NCBI RefSeq assembly: GCF_035222485.1
Contig: NC_085921.1
Location: forward strand, 744,001 to 808,000
Reading direction: 5' to 3'
Length of the DNA: 64,000 nucleotides
Source of the DNA: Podospora pseudoanserina
Lineage: Eukaryota > Ascomycota > Sordariomycetes > Sordariales > Podosporaceae
Shown here in pieces: positions 1 to 11,739 of this stretch. Under the pieces are notes generated by a model, which saw only the letters and a list, made by a program, of their open reading frames with translations, was not told where the DNA came from and searched no databases. The position numbers were made by a program, and so were the translations under genes. Positions within the stretch are counted from its first letter, which is position 1. Each line of letters begins with the position of its first letter.

Positions 1-64
1 CAGCCCTCAACCCCCACCAACCCTAGCCCGTCACTGCTCTGCCTGATGCTGACTTTGTGAACAG

Positions 65-738
65 TCCCCCCCTAATCGCCATCAAGACCCCATCCAGGTA
101 AGCAGTTTTCCTCTCTTTTTCCTCATAATCACCTGGAGAGCTCTCCCGCCCATTCAGCCCAATCCAACTGAGACTCGTATCAGAACCGTATTGACCATAT
201 CCTGCTCGCGTCTGATCCTCAGGCTTCTTCTGTTGCCGCCACTACCGGTTCCGGTCCGACTTCCCCTTCTGCCGCACAGCCTAGAAAGATCAAGGTATAT
301 TGCGACAAGTGGGTTCACGAGGGCACCTGCGCGTTCACCCAACAAGGATGCAAGTACAAGCACGAGATGCCTATGGACAAGGCCACACAGCACAGTTTGG
401 GGCTGTTTCATGGTTTGCCTACCTGGTGGAAGAAGAGGCAGGCAGAGCTGTCTCGCGAGAGCGAGCGGGGTCCTCTGGAGCGCGGTGGGGGTGTTTCCGT
501 TGGTGGAAGGTTTGCTACGGGCGGTTCTGGTGGCGTCACCGGCACTGGCGCTGGCGCCGGTGCTGGTGCTGAAGGTGGTCACAGACGATATGGTTCGAGC
601 TGGTCGCGCTGGGATAGTGGGAGTGGTGGAAGCGGTGTGGGGAGCGCATCTGGTATGCGCCGCGGTTCTTCTTCTACTGGTAGTGAGTCTGGTTTCCATT
701 CTTCCAACTGGAGAGAGCGTCACCCGGCCCCGGGGTAA
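65..738 (+). CDS. CCCH zinc-finger protein, 3' end only
   Basis: Only the C-terminal part is in the window. The window opens inside an intron whose branch site (tgctgac) and acceptor (aacag) end at 64. A short exon follows at 65-97, then an intron at 98-183 (donor gtaagc, acceptor cag), then the last exon at 184-738 ending in TAA. All joins keep frame. The last exon encodes one zinc finger of the form C-x8-C-x6-C-x3-H, beginning at the Cys codon at 301-303, followed by the conserved-looking block GLFHGLPTWWKKR. The remainder is a Gly/Ser-rich low-complexity tail. CCCH fingers usually bind RNA, so a role in mRNA metabolism is plausible, but one finger plus a disordered tail does not identify the pathway. 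The finger is clear; the function is inference. Confidence 0.75.
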
Positions 739-1160
739 TAAGCAGATGGTGTGGTTTCTTTTTGTTGCTCCCCCAATCTGAAGGTGGTGCGGTTGGCGTT
801 TTCGTTTGCTTATATGAAGAAGAATACCCCGCGGTATAGTATATACCCCAAGCGGTTTGAGAGCGTTGAAGGGGTGTGGACGATTGGGCGGGATGTGATT
901 TGGTGTCTGCGAGTGCAGTTGTAGTTGTGTACTGACCGAGTGAATAATGTGGTTTTTGGGATGTTCGTGTCGCTGGTGAAGTTTCATCAGTGTGTGGAGA
1001 TTGTGGAGGGGTTACCACCGCACGACAACCCGAAAATACAACTTCGTCAACGGCCTTTACGACCAAGTAATCCTCCAACTGCTTGTCACGATTTTGCGCC
1101 CTGCATCGACTACCGTCTCTGTGATCCTTCTTCAACATCTCAATTTGCTTGACTGTTATT

Positions 1161-2096
1161 ATGGACATCATACCCTCGCAACACCAAGAGTCCACCGTAT
1201 TCGACATTCATGGAGACATTCGACTGCCGGATGCCTTCTAATCTCATCAAGACCGCGAGAAATATTCGCCAGCCTGATGTTTCAATCGTTAGTTACCAAG
1301 TCGACTTTTACTTCCCAGCGGAAAGCATGGTCAAACCTGCTTGGAAAGAGCAACTTTGTGGAAGATCGCAGTTCGCCAAACTTTTTGTCAATGGAATGAG
1401 AAGTCTTTGTCACAGCTCTTTACACAAATCAAAATTTCTGTCCCCTTCTTTTCTGGGGTATTATTAGGGGCGCGATTATCGGAGAGGCAACAAAGTTTAT
1501 CACTGGAGATTACTTTCTCTCGTCACCTCGACACTATCTAAGCTTCGACCGTCTCAGTCTAAACGAGCTTTTGGTTAGTTGTTGGACATCTCGACGACCA
1601 CATCCTCCCATCGCTACTACAACACTATCAAGATCACGACGAAGATGAACACGTTCTGGGGTGGGCTAGTCGTGGTCCTGGCTGTCCGATCCCCGAGAGG
1701 CATGTTCCAGTTCAACTTTGGCATGTGTTTGTCACGGATAGCTGAGGTGGTTTATTTGTCTGTTATTATTGCGTCTAAGGTGACGGTGGGCTTGGTTGCC
1801 TCGGTTTAATCCGCCCAAGTGGGCGGTTTGATGGATTTGTGGCGTCGATTTCGTTTTTGTTTTTTGGAGTAGGAGTGTACTATTTATCACAACGCGCACA
1901 CCTCGGTCACTTTTAAGACCCAAAGCTAACTTGGTTATAGACCACCCGCCTCCCAACTTTGGTCCTGTCGGCTCAGAGAGACGCCCTGGGCCTATCCGCC
2001 ACGGCGAGGTCAATGATGAGGATTCCGAGAGGAACTCGGTTGTGAGTGAGGGGAGGAGTGTTACGGGTATGATGATTATTAGTCCTGGTAGGGCAT
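1161..2096 (+). pseudogene. Possible degraded or unresolved multi-exon gene
   Basis: Several plus-strand stretches read like coding sequence but lie in different frames and do not join into one model. They are a short frame from the ATG at 1161 that stops after 27 codons, a frame around 1210-1400 containing YQVDFYFPAESM, a shifted frame at about 1395-1575 containing GEATKFITGDYFLSSP, another at about 1578-1740 containing GHLDDHILPSLLQHY, and a final piece at 1941-2096 after a textbook acceptor (gctaac...ttatag) ending in TGA. Weak donors such as gttagt at 1574 give competing readings. This is either a pseudogene with frame-disrupting mutations or a true gene with introns I have placed wrongly. 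I recognise no family. Confidence 0.25.
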
Positions 2097-2410
2097 GATG
2101 GATATGAGAACAAGAAATTGGGCGATGATTTGATAACGATAAAATGGGTTTGGAATTGCATGGATACAAGGATCAGCATGGAATATGGTTCGGAAAATAT
2201 GGGTTATGGATGATGGATTACGGGGAAATGTTTTGTGGATTTTTGTTGTCGTTTTCTTTTTGCTTATATTTTCTATCTTGGAAGCATTAAATAGCTTTGT
2301 GCTCACGCATGGGAATAGTTTGGGAGATGTGCATGTTAGGGTAGTTGGCATAGAGTTTGAGTTCTCTGATTTTGAGAGGTTGTGGTCATTATTGGGCTGA
2401 GGTGTGTTGC

Positions 2411-2478
2411 GGTGTGGTGTGGTGTGGTGTGGTGAAGGTGACTCTGGAATGTGTGGTGAAGGTGACTTTGAGATGTGT
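2411..2478. repeat. GGTGT array plus 24-bp tandem duplication
   Basis: Positions 2411-2434 are four to five copies of GGTGT. They run directly into two tandem 24-bp copies (2431-2454 and 2455-2478) of a unit starting ggtgaaggtgact, which differ at a few positions. No gene covers it. Confidence 0.8.
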
Positions 2479-5051
2479 GGAGTTTTGAAGGTATGTCGTG
2501 GATAAGGTATTCAACAGGATCCGTGCTGTTTTGGCTGCCCGCTTCACAGCGACATGAAAAAGAACAGCCCAAAGTTGGATTAACTCACCCTTTGTTGACT
2601 TGGACACATCCACTTTGGGAGACAAGAAGTACCCATAAATCTTATAATTCGAGTCTTCGACGTCCTGTATCCATTCACTGACGACCACCGTATTCCGGCA
2701 GCTCTTTCCATGACATATAATATTTATCAACAGATAGCTGGTGTAAGTGAGTCGGCAAAACTGTGACGTGATCTGTCCTACGTGAAGACAGTCTCTACTA
2801 TCGAACCTAAAAACCACCAAGTCAAACGCCCCTTCTCCCCCTCCAAACCAAGTGTCATCTCCTATACCCACCCCACATACGGGCTCACTCTTATTGTACG
2901 ATCCCACCTTTGGCCGCATAAGCCCCCCTCCGCCCTTCTGCACAGCTAGGATGTCGTGATAACATCAGTTATCAATATCTTTTCTCCCTCGCTCGCCTCG
3001 ACGCACTTCCTTGTTTCGAGATCCCAACATAATCTCAACGGACGGAGACTTGACGAGAGTTGAACCGGCTGGCTCCCCGCACTCCTCGAGGTACTGTACA
3101 CCTCTTCCTCTGTTGCGCTGCTGTCCCGCTATCAACAGCCGAGGAGAAAGAGGGGAGCATCGCTTGCTCTCGCTCCTCGAGCGTACTGTACACTCTCTTT
3201 TCTCCTTCCTCCTCTTATGTTCCCTCCAGCTACCGCGTCGTGACCCAGCTACCGCTCGCGGGCGCTGTTGCTTTCCACCATAAGAGGAGGAGGGCGGGAG
3301 GCGAGCTTCGACGTGGTGGACAAGGGGGAAGGGAGGGGGGAATCAAGGAGGAGGGTCGAGCGGGGGGCTGCTGGGGACAGGTCGGTCATCGTGGTGAATG
3401 ATGGCCATGGTTTGGCGGAGGGCAAGTGTCGGAAAACGTGTAGCGGTCGTAGTTGTAGTCGATGGCTGCCAGGGTTCCCTTGATGGCATACTAGGCCGTG
3501 GTGGGTGTTTATATCGAAAGGTTCTGCGGGACAGGCGGACGGCCCGACGGCTTCAGCAGTGTTTCGAGAGGGGGTGGGGTAGTTGTAGTTGTCGTGAACG
3601 AGGGACGGCACGGCTGGGATGGGTGGTGGAGGGGTGGGTTGGCGCGAGTGCTGTGGTTGTGATGTGTCTATGATGGTGAGTGGGTGGTTAAAATGGGTGG
3701 GAATAGTCGAGTGAGTGATTGACGGTGAGATGGGTGTAGAAGTGGAAGATGGGTACAAAAGTGGAAGTCGGGTGCAGAAATGGGAGCGAGGTGGCATGAG
3801 TCGAAGATCACGAAGTGCTCAGCGACCAAGCATCAGCAACTAAAGTCCACAACACGACCAACACCACAAATAAACAAGGACAGACCATTCAAGAGCCCGA
3901 CAGTCCCCAACAACACTGACCCACCCCCTAACACCCCCCAGACACAACTCATGACCAACCCAACCCCCCCTTCAACCCTTCATATAGAATGTCCGCATTC
4001 TTCCTCCCAACCGAAGCAAGCTGACCCTCGGCGTGGTCAAGCGGTCAGCTTGTGGTCGGTTAGGATAGTTTCTCACACCCAGGGCGTGGTCTTGGGCACA
4101 GTGAGTTCGATCCAAACTCGGGCAAAAACCCCGTGGGGGTTTTTCCGGACGAGGTAAATTGCCCCCAGCGTGGTTGGGGTGCAAAGCAGTTGGTCGTCTC
4201 TTTTTTTGTCATTTTATCCATTGTATCTGATTCACTTATCCTTAAAAAAGTGCAAGAGAAGCCACTAAATCGTGTGCTTTGTTCGGTAACTGATGTGTTG
4301 CTATGGTGGTGGGAGAGCAATTTTGCCTGCTGCTTGAGGTTTTGACTGTCCATCTCAATTTTCACAGTTCGCACACAATGAGACGGAGAGCAACAAGGAA
4401 TTACATTGGGCATTTTTTGACCGAGGTTATCATGGCCAGTAACCTGTTCAAGAGCACTTTTTATCAAGGTGGTTGGTGCTCAAGGTCGTCCAGATGGAGT
4501 TGGCGACTTTCTGCTTTATTATGACCGGGCACTCTACCAATCTCCTGCCATTTCTCATAGAATCAGGTGATCAACATGCTATCTAATGCTACACAGTGCT
4601 CATCATCTGATCAAGGAGCACTTTCGACTAGAAAGCTATTGCTTCAGGTGGTCGAATGGATATCGCGACTTCCTTCTTTTATGTATTAGCACACATCAAA
4701 CCCACTCCTGTTATTGATTATCAACCTGTCTAATTAGTATACTGCCTGCAGCTGCAAGGTGTTGTTGGTCTGGTCAAGAGGCACATTCTTCCATGATGCT
4801 TGCTGCTTGAAGTTGCTGACATGCATACTACGACTTTCGACCTCATTCTTCACTAATCACAATGTTTCCGTTCAAATTCACGATTGACAGCATAATTCCA
4901 CTTGAAAATAGAGTCCATAATCTCTTGCTATTGCTATCCTCAAACCTTACCCATAACCAGCTGTCTTCTAAAGCAGCCTACACATACCCTCTCCAACGCC
5001 ATTGCTCAAAAACTATGCTTCATCCCCCTCCAAAATCATTTCACCAGGCTT

Positions 5052-6630
5052 CTAGCCGGCCACAATCCCCGTCATCAAATCCTCATCCTCCACCACATCC
5101 CCAAAACCCGTCACATCCACCGGCCCCCCACCCTGACTCTGCCCTTGCTGCTCATGCTTCTTCTGCTGCACCAACCACTTCAAGTAATCCTTATTACTTG
5201 CCAACCTCTCATTCGTAGCCTTGACCACCGGCCCCAGCGCCTTGATCCTCTGCGCAGTCGCCACCATCCTCCTCGTGAACTCTTCCTCGCTCAAGTCATC
5301 CGCCGTAGAGCTAAACGCCAAATACGCCAGGCCATTCTCTGGGTGCACCACCTCCCCTCGCAGGAGGCCCTCGTCAATCATTCCCTGGACCAACACCTCG
5401 ATCTCCTGCACCGATCCCAAGGGCGCAGCCGTCTCGGCGGATTGTGTTCGAGTCCGTATTTGCTCGAGAGAGATTCTAGAGTAGACATGTCTCAAATTCA
5501 AAATCTGCCACTTCTGATAGTGCTCAATCACCAGCTTCAGAAGGGAAACATTCTTCTCCTCGTCCCAGAAACCCTGAGACAGCCCTTCGTATTCCGTCTT
5601 GAAAGATTCCGCTGTTCGCTTCTCAAATGCCTGCGCCAACGAGTAGTATGGTTTGCCCGTAACCTCGTACACTTTTCGTGGCCCGTTTGGCGTGGTAGGT
5701 GGGAGAACAGGTGCCTTCCCGTTGAGCAAGAGTCCAACCAAAACCCACTTGCTATAGGCTTCCACTTGAATTTTGCTCGCGTTGGTGTTGTCTCTGGATG
5801 GATAGGTAATCACCCGCTCAAAGGCATCGAAAGCTTGCTGCCAGGATCGTCTCTGAATAAAGCAAAGCCCGCGCAGGATGTCATGCTCGAGGATGTCTTT
5901 GTTCTCCAAGGATTTGGTGAAGTCGTTTTCGACAGTAATAAAACCCGAGGGAGGAAGATCGGGATCGCTAAGATTTCGAGTGCTTGTCGAGCCCTTCATG
6001 CCAGGGTAGAACACGATGCTCTTCTCGATGATGGGCAACACAGGCTCGATGTTGTTGGTCATGTAGGCGAATCGAACGAGGTAGGTATGGTGGCTAGTGA
6101 GAACCGACCCGGTGGGATCGAGGCGGAGAAGCGCTGTGGTGATGAGCTCGACCGCAATGGAAGCCTAAGACCGTCATAATCAGCAGGCGACAGCTACAGA
6201 ATCAGCCGCAAGAACCTACAGGAAACAAATCCTGCAGCCGTGGCTGTGTTAACAGCTTTGTGAACGCATGCCCAGCATATCGAATCTGGCCGGCGTCGAA
6301 TGATGTGAGGAAGGTGGTGAGCTTTAGCAACAGGTCGTCGAGAGGGTAGCCATTCGACGATTTCAAGGTCTGCAGCACATAGAGGTAGGATAGAGAATGG
6401 GTAGCTGGATCGAGTCGCTAATTTCATGTTAGCAACATCAGATCTATTGCCCAGATCTGCAAAAACAGGCATACCTCAATGAGCTGGGGAGCTTCCGAAG
6501 CCCACTTGGAGTCGGCCGACAACCTCGTCAATGTCTTCGTGTGTGCTTGCGCCGCCTTGTGGTATTCCTCATTATCCCCAAGCTGCCCCGCCGACGGGAA
6601 AGCCACAAGTGTCGCGAGTGTCGATTCCAT
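5052..6630 (-). CDS. csn-3: COP9 signalosome complex subunit 3 (PCI protein)
   Basis: Three exons on the minus strand: 6475-6630, 6220-6417 and 5052-6164, all with canonical donors and acceptors in phase 0, giving 488 aa, the usual size for fungal CSN3. The start MESTLATLV at 6630 is the first ATG of the exon with conserved sequence. Exon 2 encodes RLDPATHSLSYLYVLQTLK. The large last exon contains the helical repeats and PCI/winged-helix region (roughly residues 230-400, with LSQGFW, LLKLVIEHYQKWQI and ISLEQI), followed by an acidic tail. The COP9 signalosome removes Nedd8 from cullin-RING ubiquitin ligases, and in filamentous fungi it affects development and light or clock responses. Subunit 3 is a structural PCI subunit without catalytic residues. 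Assignment to subunit 3 rather than another PCI protein rests on overall pattern and length. Confidence 0.85.
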
Positions 6631-7222
6631 CGGATTAATATGTAGCACTTTCTGAATGGGACAGTCGGTCAGCCGTGGTGCTGGTGGGATGGACGCTTTC
6701 GATGGGGACGGCGATGGACGAACGACCCCTCCTAGCTGTGGTCTCCCCAATCTCGCTCTTGTATGGGTGTCTCGATTGGCGTCAAAGGCCAGCAAACTGC
6801 GGCCAAGTTGTAGCTGAAAGGAAGGTCGTGTTAAAACAGCTCGATATCGGCACGGGTTGTTGTCGGTAGTTCAGCGCTCCAGATTCCAGATGTCAAGGTA
6901 GGGTTGGGTTAAGCTCCCCGCCATTGAACATTGACGTGGGGAAGGTGCCTAGCTCAGCTCCACCACCGGCAAGGCTGCAGGGGTATGACACAGTGCGCTC
7001 CTCGTCATTCTAGGCAACTCTGCACTGTGAGTAACCATTGTGGTGCTCCCGGGTCCAGTCAAAAAACGATGTAAAGCATGGAGCTGTGAAATCGGGATGG
7101 TATTTGTAATTGCACCAATACATGGTCACTCTACAGAATAGGCCAACATGAACAACAGACAAATCCCTCTCTAATACATATTAACCTCCCCGTCGCCTCG
7201 CTTCAACGTCCACTGAACAACA
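6631..7222. other. Intergenic: csn-3 5' flank and RPA70 3' flank
   Basis: Both neighbours are on the minus strand, so this segment holds the upstream region of the COP9 subunit gene and the 3' untranslated region of the RPA70 gene. No further gene is supported. The coding-like frame immediately upstream of the csn-3 start (6631-6795) has no ATG before a TTG at 6795, so I left it out. Confidence 0.6.
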
Positions 7223-9285
7223 CTACACACCCAGCTGCCTGATCATCTCTGCCAACCGGTTGCCTTCCATCTTGTAATCCAATGGCGTCGCCTCCATAAG
7301 CTGATAGCGCACCCTAGAGCCACAGTTAGCACATGCAAAAGCAACTTCAGATCATGCGGAGCAGACCTACCGTTGCTGTTCACCATACGTATCCATCTTG
7401 GCCCGAGCCCGGAACGTCATCTTCCTGCAGTTTGCACTATCAAACGCAGTGGTAAATCGAACCTCCGCCTCCTTCCTGGCCTCATCTGAAGCATCACCAG
7501 ACTCCTTGATCTGCTTCCACTCCATGAGCTCATCCGCCGACGCGCCCAGCAACTTCCTGCCCTGCTCATCGAAGCAGCTCAGCCAGATCTGGCCAGTGTG
7601 GTCGCTGCAGTTGAAGTTCAAGATGTACCGATACTCCGGCCTGTCGTGCGTAACATCGCATTTCTCGCAGCGCCAGGTGCCGTCACCCATGTCGGTGACC
7701 TTCTTGTTGCAACCCTCACTGCGGCACGCCGGGTAGCAGAAGTTATCCTGCTTGACGTGAACAATGGTGGCCTGAACGGAAAAGTATTCGGGCTTGTCAA
7801 AGCCAACATCCTTCTCCTTCACCTGCTGGATCATCAGGATCTCGTTGGTGCGACCCGAGGCAGCACCGACTGACGACATGTTACTATGTGTCGCGAAGTC
7901 GCTGTGCCTGCCGGTAGAGTCATACCAGCCCTTGAGAGCATGGGCCTCTGGAATATCAGGGTCAATGGCCATGGTGCCAGATGACAAAAGAGACAAACTC
8001 CTGCCGTTGAAGTCACTGACACGGGTGCCCTTGAACGCAATGACTTCCTCCGGCTTGCCCTGGAACTCGGTAGCTGTCTTGCCCCAAACGGTAACACGCA
8101 CCGAGTAGCCAGTTTGGTCCACCAGCTCCAACTCACGCTTGTCGTATGGTTTCTGGGTGCTCTTGGATGTGATCGATGAGACCTCATGCACCGTCTTGAG
8201 CACACCGAGAACATCAACCGTGGCGTCCTTCTCAACGCTTTGGAGCTCTTGGATGTTGCAGAAGTTGAACCGAACCTGTGGTACTGAGCTCTGATCTTCA
8301 GCCTTCTCGACAACTGTATCCCGCTCAAACGTGAGCTCGTAGTCGTTGGGAAGGTTGCTGAACTGTTTCTTTGCAAGCTGGACTCTGCAGGGTGCAGAGA
8401 TGTAGTACACCTGGCCCTCCTGAAGAACATCGTAGAATTGGTCGACCTGATCGTTGAACATGGTGGCCTTGATCTCGCTGCTCTCGTCCAACAAGTTGAC
8501 GCTAAAAAGCTTTCCTTCGCCGTTGTTTTTGTGCCATGTCTTGATGTCCGACTTGTGGGTGAGTCTCGCCTTGATCGTCCACTTGTGAGCATAGGGGGAT
8601 AGTGCCTCGATGGGATAGATGGTACTGCTGACACCTCCGCTGGTGCGAGTGTTGTTGTTGTGGTTGTTGTTGTTGGGGCGTGACGCCAGTTGTCTCTGGA
8701 CCTGGGACTTGGACTCTTGGGTCGGCTCGCCCTTGGGGGCACCATAAAAGGCGGGTGCAGCAGCAGCAGCAGCAGGTTGAGCTTCTTCCAGCTTCGCTCC
8801 TCCTTCCAAGCCAACAGGGTTTCCAATCTTATCCGGCGCACCAAGGGACTCGATGGCCTCGAGCTCTAATACTATAAGAACGCTGTTCAGAAGTTAGCAA
8901 AGGCTAAAGGGTATGACCGTGGGAAACAGCGGTGACGCACTTCTTGCCCTTGAGGGCCTGGGCTTGGTATGACTTCATGCGAACGATTCCTCCACGCTTG
9001 AGCTTCCCCTCGTGAACGACATGGTTGGCCTGGGTGGCCAGCATGCACTGCACATAGTTACGGACATCGCTGAGGACGATGCGGTATCGTTCTGGCGCAC
9101 CGCCACCTTTTGAGTCGAGGGTCTTGATCTGGAGGCACTGCAGAACCGGAACGGGATACTGGGCACGGGCGCGCTCAGGATCGGAAAAGATGGCTCTGTT
9201 TGAGTTGGTTAGTCAGTATCAAAGCCTTGGACCTTGAATCGGGTACTTACTCTATAGCACCTTGTGTGATCGCTTGCTCCGCCAT
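7223..9285 (-). CDS. rfa1: Replication protein A 70-kDa subunit (RPA70/Rfa1)
   Basis: Four exons: 9251-9285, 8941-9195, 7371-8882 and 7223-7313. Splice phases agree at every junction and the product is 630 aa, typical of Rfa1. RPA is the heterotrimer that coats single-stranded DNA in replication, repair and checkpoint signalling. The N-terminal domain (about 1-118) has YPVPVLQCLQIKTL and KSYQAQALKGKN. A low-complexity linker with Ala and Asn runs follows. DBD-A starts near residue 186 (YPIEALSPYAHKWTIKARL), DBD-B covers about 300-420, and DBD-C has the zinc ribbon C-x4-C-x13-C-x2-C at Cys483, Cys488, Cys502 and Cys505. The 91-nt last exon encodes the conserved end beginning RVRYQLMEATPLDY. 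The gene is divergent from the amidohydrolase gene. Confidence 0.97.
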
Positions 9286-9923
9286 CTTGTGTTGCTCTTG
9301 TTCGTTATCGTGTGGTTTTGGCCCGGTCAAATTAGGCGTGGAAGGGGTATCTGCCGGTTTGGAAAACAACAAGTCTGGGATGATGTCGCGGAGTTGGGAA
9401 TAATTGCTGGAGGGGTCGCGTTGGGTGACCGCGTCTTGCCAGGCAGAACGCGTCGAGGGGCAAGAGTTTAATTGCTTGAAGTTTGCTGGCAGTGGGGCCG
9501 TGCGTTGGCGTTGGCACAGTGTTTATTTAAGCACCAGTTAGCTGCACTGTCCTGCAAGCTTCTCCTATCTTGACATCAGGTACTGATTTGAAGGTATCAA
9601 GCTGCAGCAACGTGACAGTATGGAGATATCACGTCGAATAATCAGATATGACTCCCGTCTCTTACTAGGATGATACCACTTCACAACTATCATCCCACCT
9701 GCCATACATTAAATTGTGTGGTTCTCAATGGGAAGTCACCATCCACCCAGCAGCTGCCACTGCAGCAAGCGGGGTCTCTTTGCGTGTGCCCAGCCAGATG
9801 TCGGTGAGGGTTGACCCGACGTTGATCAACAACATCAACATACATCTATCATCGTAAAGAACAAACAGATCATCTCATCGACCTACACCCATCTCCTTTT
9901 AGCCCTTATCAACCCTATCCAAA
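9286..9923. promoter_or_regulatory. Divergent intergenic region, RPA70 / amidohydrolase
   Basis: This 638-bp interval separates two outward-facing start codons (9285 minus, 9924 plus) and must contain both promoters and 5' leaders. The right part (9830-9923) is a pyrimidine/CA-rich leader ending tatccaaaATG, a usual fungal start context. No clear TATA box was seen. Confidence 0.6.
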
Positions 9924-11055
9924 ATGTCCATCCCCATCATCGACTCCCACATCCACCTCTGGAACGAAGCCGAAGCCCCCAGTCACAACTGGTACGCCTC
10001 AGACTCGCCCCTCGCAACCCGCCACTCCATCGCAGAGTACCGTGAAGCCACCAGCTCATCCGCCTCTCAGCTCTCTGGCTTCATTTACATTGAGGCCGAC
10101 CGCAAAAATGACGACTCCAAGGACTGGTCAGAACCATTGAATGAGCTAGCTTGGATGCGTCGGATCATTGAGGGCAAGCCTCAGGAGGGTGAAGGCCATA
10201 CTGCTGATAATGCCAAGCTATGTCTGGGAATCATTCCTTGGGCTCCTATTGCTTCTGGCTTGCCTAAGCTGAAGGAGTACATTGCTACTGTGGAGGAACA
10301 AGCTGGGGAGGCTGCTTGGGCAAAGGTGAAAGGTTTCCGGTATTTGTTGCAGGACAAGCCGAACAAGACAGGGTTGACAGAGGAGTTCATTGATGGGTTG
10401 AAGTTGCTGGGGGAGAAGGGCTGGGTATTTGATGCTGGCGTCGACCAGCACAGGAGAGGGAGGGTGCAGTTGGAGGAGCTGGTGGAGATTATTGACCGGG
10501 CTCATGATGGTGTGGAAGATGAAGACAAGAAGGTGGTGTTCATTATCAGTGAGTTTTGAATGGGGAAGGGGCTGGCATTGAAGAATACTAACGGAGAGAC
10601 AGATCATCTTTGCAAGCCTGACCTGACAATCATCAGTCAGACTGATCCGTCATTTATTGCTTGGTATGCTCATTTTCTTGATTCAGATGAATGACCAAAT
10701 GACTGACCAGATAAATAGGAGGAGCGCCATGTTCACACTTGGAAAGTGCCGCCGCACTTACATGAAGCTGAGTGGGCTGTTTGAAGAAATGTCAGACTCA
10801 CTGAAGACACAATCTGCTGAGCAAATCTTCTCGGCGATCCTGCCCTGGCTCGCCGTTGTTATTGCTGCATTTGGCCCAGAGAGAATCATGTTTGGCAGCA
10901 ACTGGCCGGTATGCACAGTTGGTGTTGGTGAGGAGGCTTGGAAGAAGTGGCACAAGATTGTCGACATGATGTGTGATATGGCGGGTCTCAGTCAAGAAGA
11001 CCAGACTATGGTCTGGAGCGGGACAGCGAAGAAGGCGTATAACCTTGAGGGATAG
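9924..11055 (+). CDS. Amidohydrolase-2 family metal-dependent hydrolase
   Basis: Three exons: 9924-10548, 10603-10663 and 10719-11055; introns have GTGAGT/ACAG and GTATGC/ATAG ends and the joins keep frame, giving 340 aa. The family is the TIM-barrel lactonase/dicarboxylate hydrolase group (L-fuconolactonase, sugar-lactone and 4-sulfomuconolactone hydrolase-like). Motifs in order are the first strand DSHIHLW (the H-x-H metal pair, residues 8-10), GFIYIEAD, KVKGFRYLLQ, NHLCKPD (the barrel His) and the C-terminal IMFGSNWPVCTVG. In most relatives the last motif is GSDWP with a catalytic or metal-binding Asp; here codon 10900-10902 gives Asn290. The substrate cannot be read from sequence. No signal peptide, so probably cytosolic. 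It stands alone rather than in a sugar-catabolic cluster. Confidence 0.88.
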
Positions 11056-11739
11056 GTGAACAAGGTGTCTTGCAACAGGAATTACCTCACTTTGGACTCC
11101 AAGTTCCCTAACTTGATTTGGTGCAAGGGAATACGCAAGAGGGGGTTGGCGGAGAGGCAAGCAAATTGTTGTAGAAAAGTGCCTTTGAAGACATACTCGA
11201 GTCAGGCGGCACATCATATATAGGGGTGATTGTTGTTACATCGGGGCGTGAAAGCTTCCACTTTGGTAAAAAGAAGGCTTAAATCGACGTTTGGCTTGGC
11301 TATGAAAAGACAAATCCCTAGGAGGAGTACACATAATCATGCACACCACCAGTGGCTACATCCCATCTCTATGTCCAACACTAGTACACAAAATTCCTGT
11401 TCCTGGCCAGATCGGCTCACCAAATCCGGGGATCGGTTATGACGTCTGCGGGGGAGGTTCATTCCCCACAATTCTCGACTCTTCCCCAAGTTCTTGGCAG
11501 TGCACGCGCACATCTGCCATCGCTAAGCCGAGCCGAGGTTGATCTTGGGGACCTCCCAGCCGAGCCATCGTCGGTGGGGATCCTCCAGAAGACAACAACC
11601 ACTTGGCTTTAAGGGATTAACAAGCATCTTCATCTTTAAACTATATACCGCGCTCTCTACTCTCCTCTCTCGATCTTCACGACATCTGCAGTACACTTCA
11701 GTTCTCCTCGAAAGATCTTCCCAAGCCAAAACCGTCAAC
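11056..11739. promoter_or_regulatory. Intergenic region with cytochrome b5 promoter
   Basis: The 3' flank of the amidohydrolase gene is followed by the upstream region of the cytochrome b5 gene. A TATA-like word (actatatacc) lies at about 11640. It is followed by a strongly pyrimidine-rich tract (ctctctactctcctctctcg), a common fungal core-promoter arrangement, then a CA-rich leader to the ATG at 11740. Confidence 0.45.

Larger units (their letters stand above)
739..5051. other. Long intergenic stretch with broken coding traces
   Basis: About 4.3 kb with no intact gene that I can support. It holds a possible degraded gene (about 1161-2096, listed separately), a short GGTGT array with a 24-bp duplication (2411-2478), and pyrimidine- and purine-rich low-complexity DNA around 3080-3800. 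A segment near 4030-4130 has tRNA-like words (GGTTAGGATA, GTTCGATCC) but does not fold well. The part from 4250 to 5050 is AT-richer and carries short open frames on both strands without family resemblance. It also includes the 3' flank of the COP9 subunit gene. Confidence 0.5.

Noticed and set aside
191-781. Plus-strand 196-codon frame rich in Val/Leu overlapping the zinc-finger exon
   Set aside because: It is a shadow of the CCCH gene in another frame.
2389-2943. Minus-strand 184-codon open frame
   Set aside because: Its end runs through the GGTGT array and 24-bp duplication; the middle (YGYFLSPKVDVSKSTKGE) looks mildly coding but has no supported start, splice sites or family.
3249-3797. 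Minus-strand 182-codon Pro/Ser/Thr-rich open frame
   Set aside because: The composition comes from pyrimidine-rich DNA; no family features, and plus-strand frames are equally open.
4027-4135. tRNA-Val-like words (GGTTAGGATA...CTCACACCC...GTTCGATCC)
   Set aside because: The T stem has only three of five pairs and no acceptor stem of seven pairs could be placed at the right distance, so it is not called as a tRNA.
6631-6795. N-terminal extension of the COP9 subunit frame
   Set aside because: It begins at a TTG, carries no conserved pattern and would precede the well-placed MESTLATLV start.
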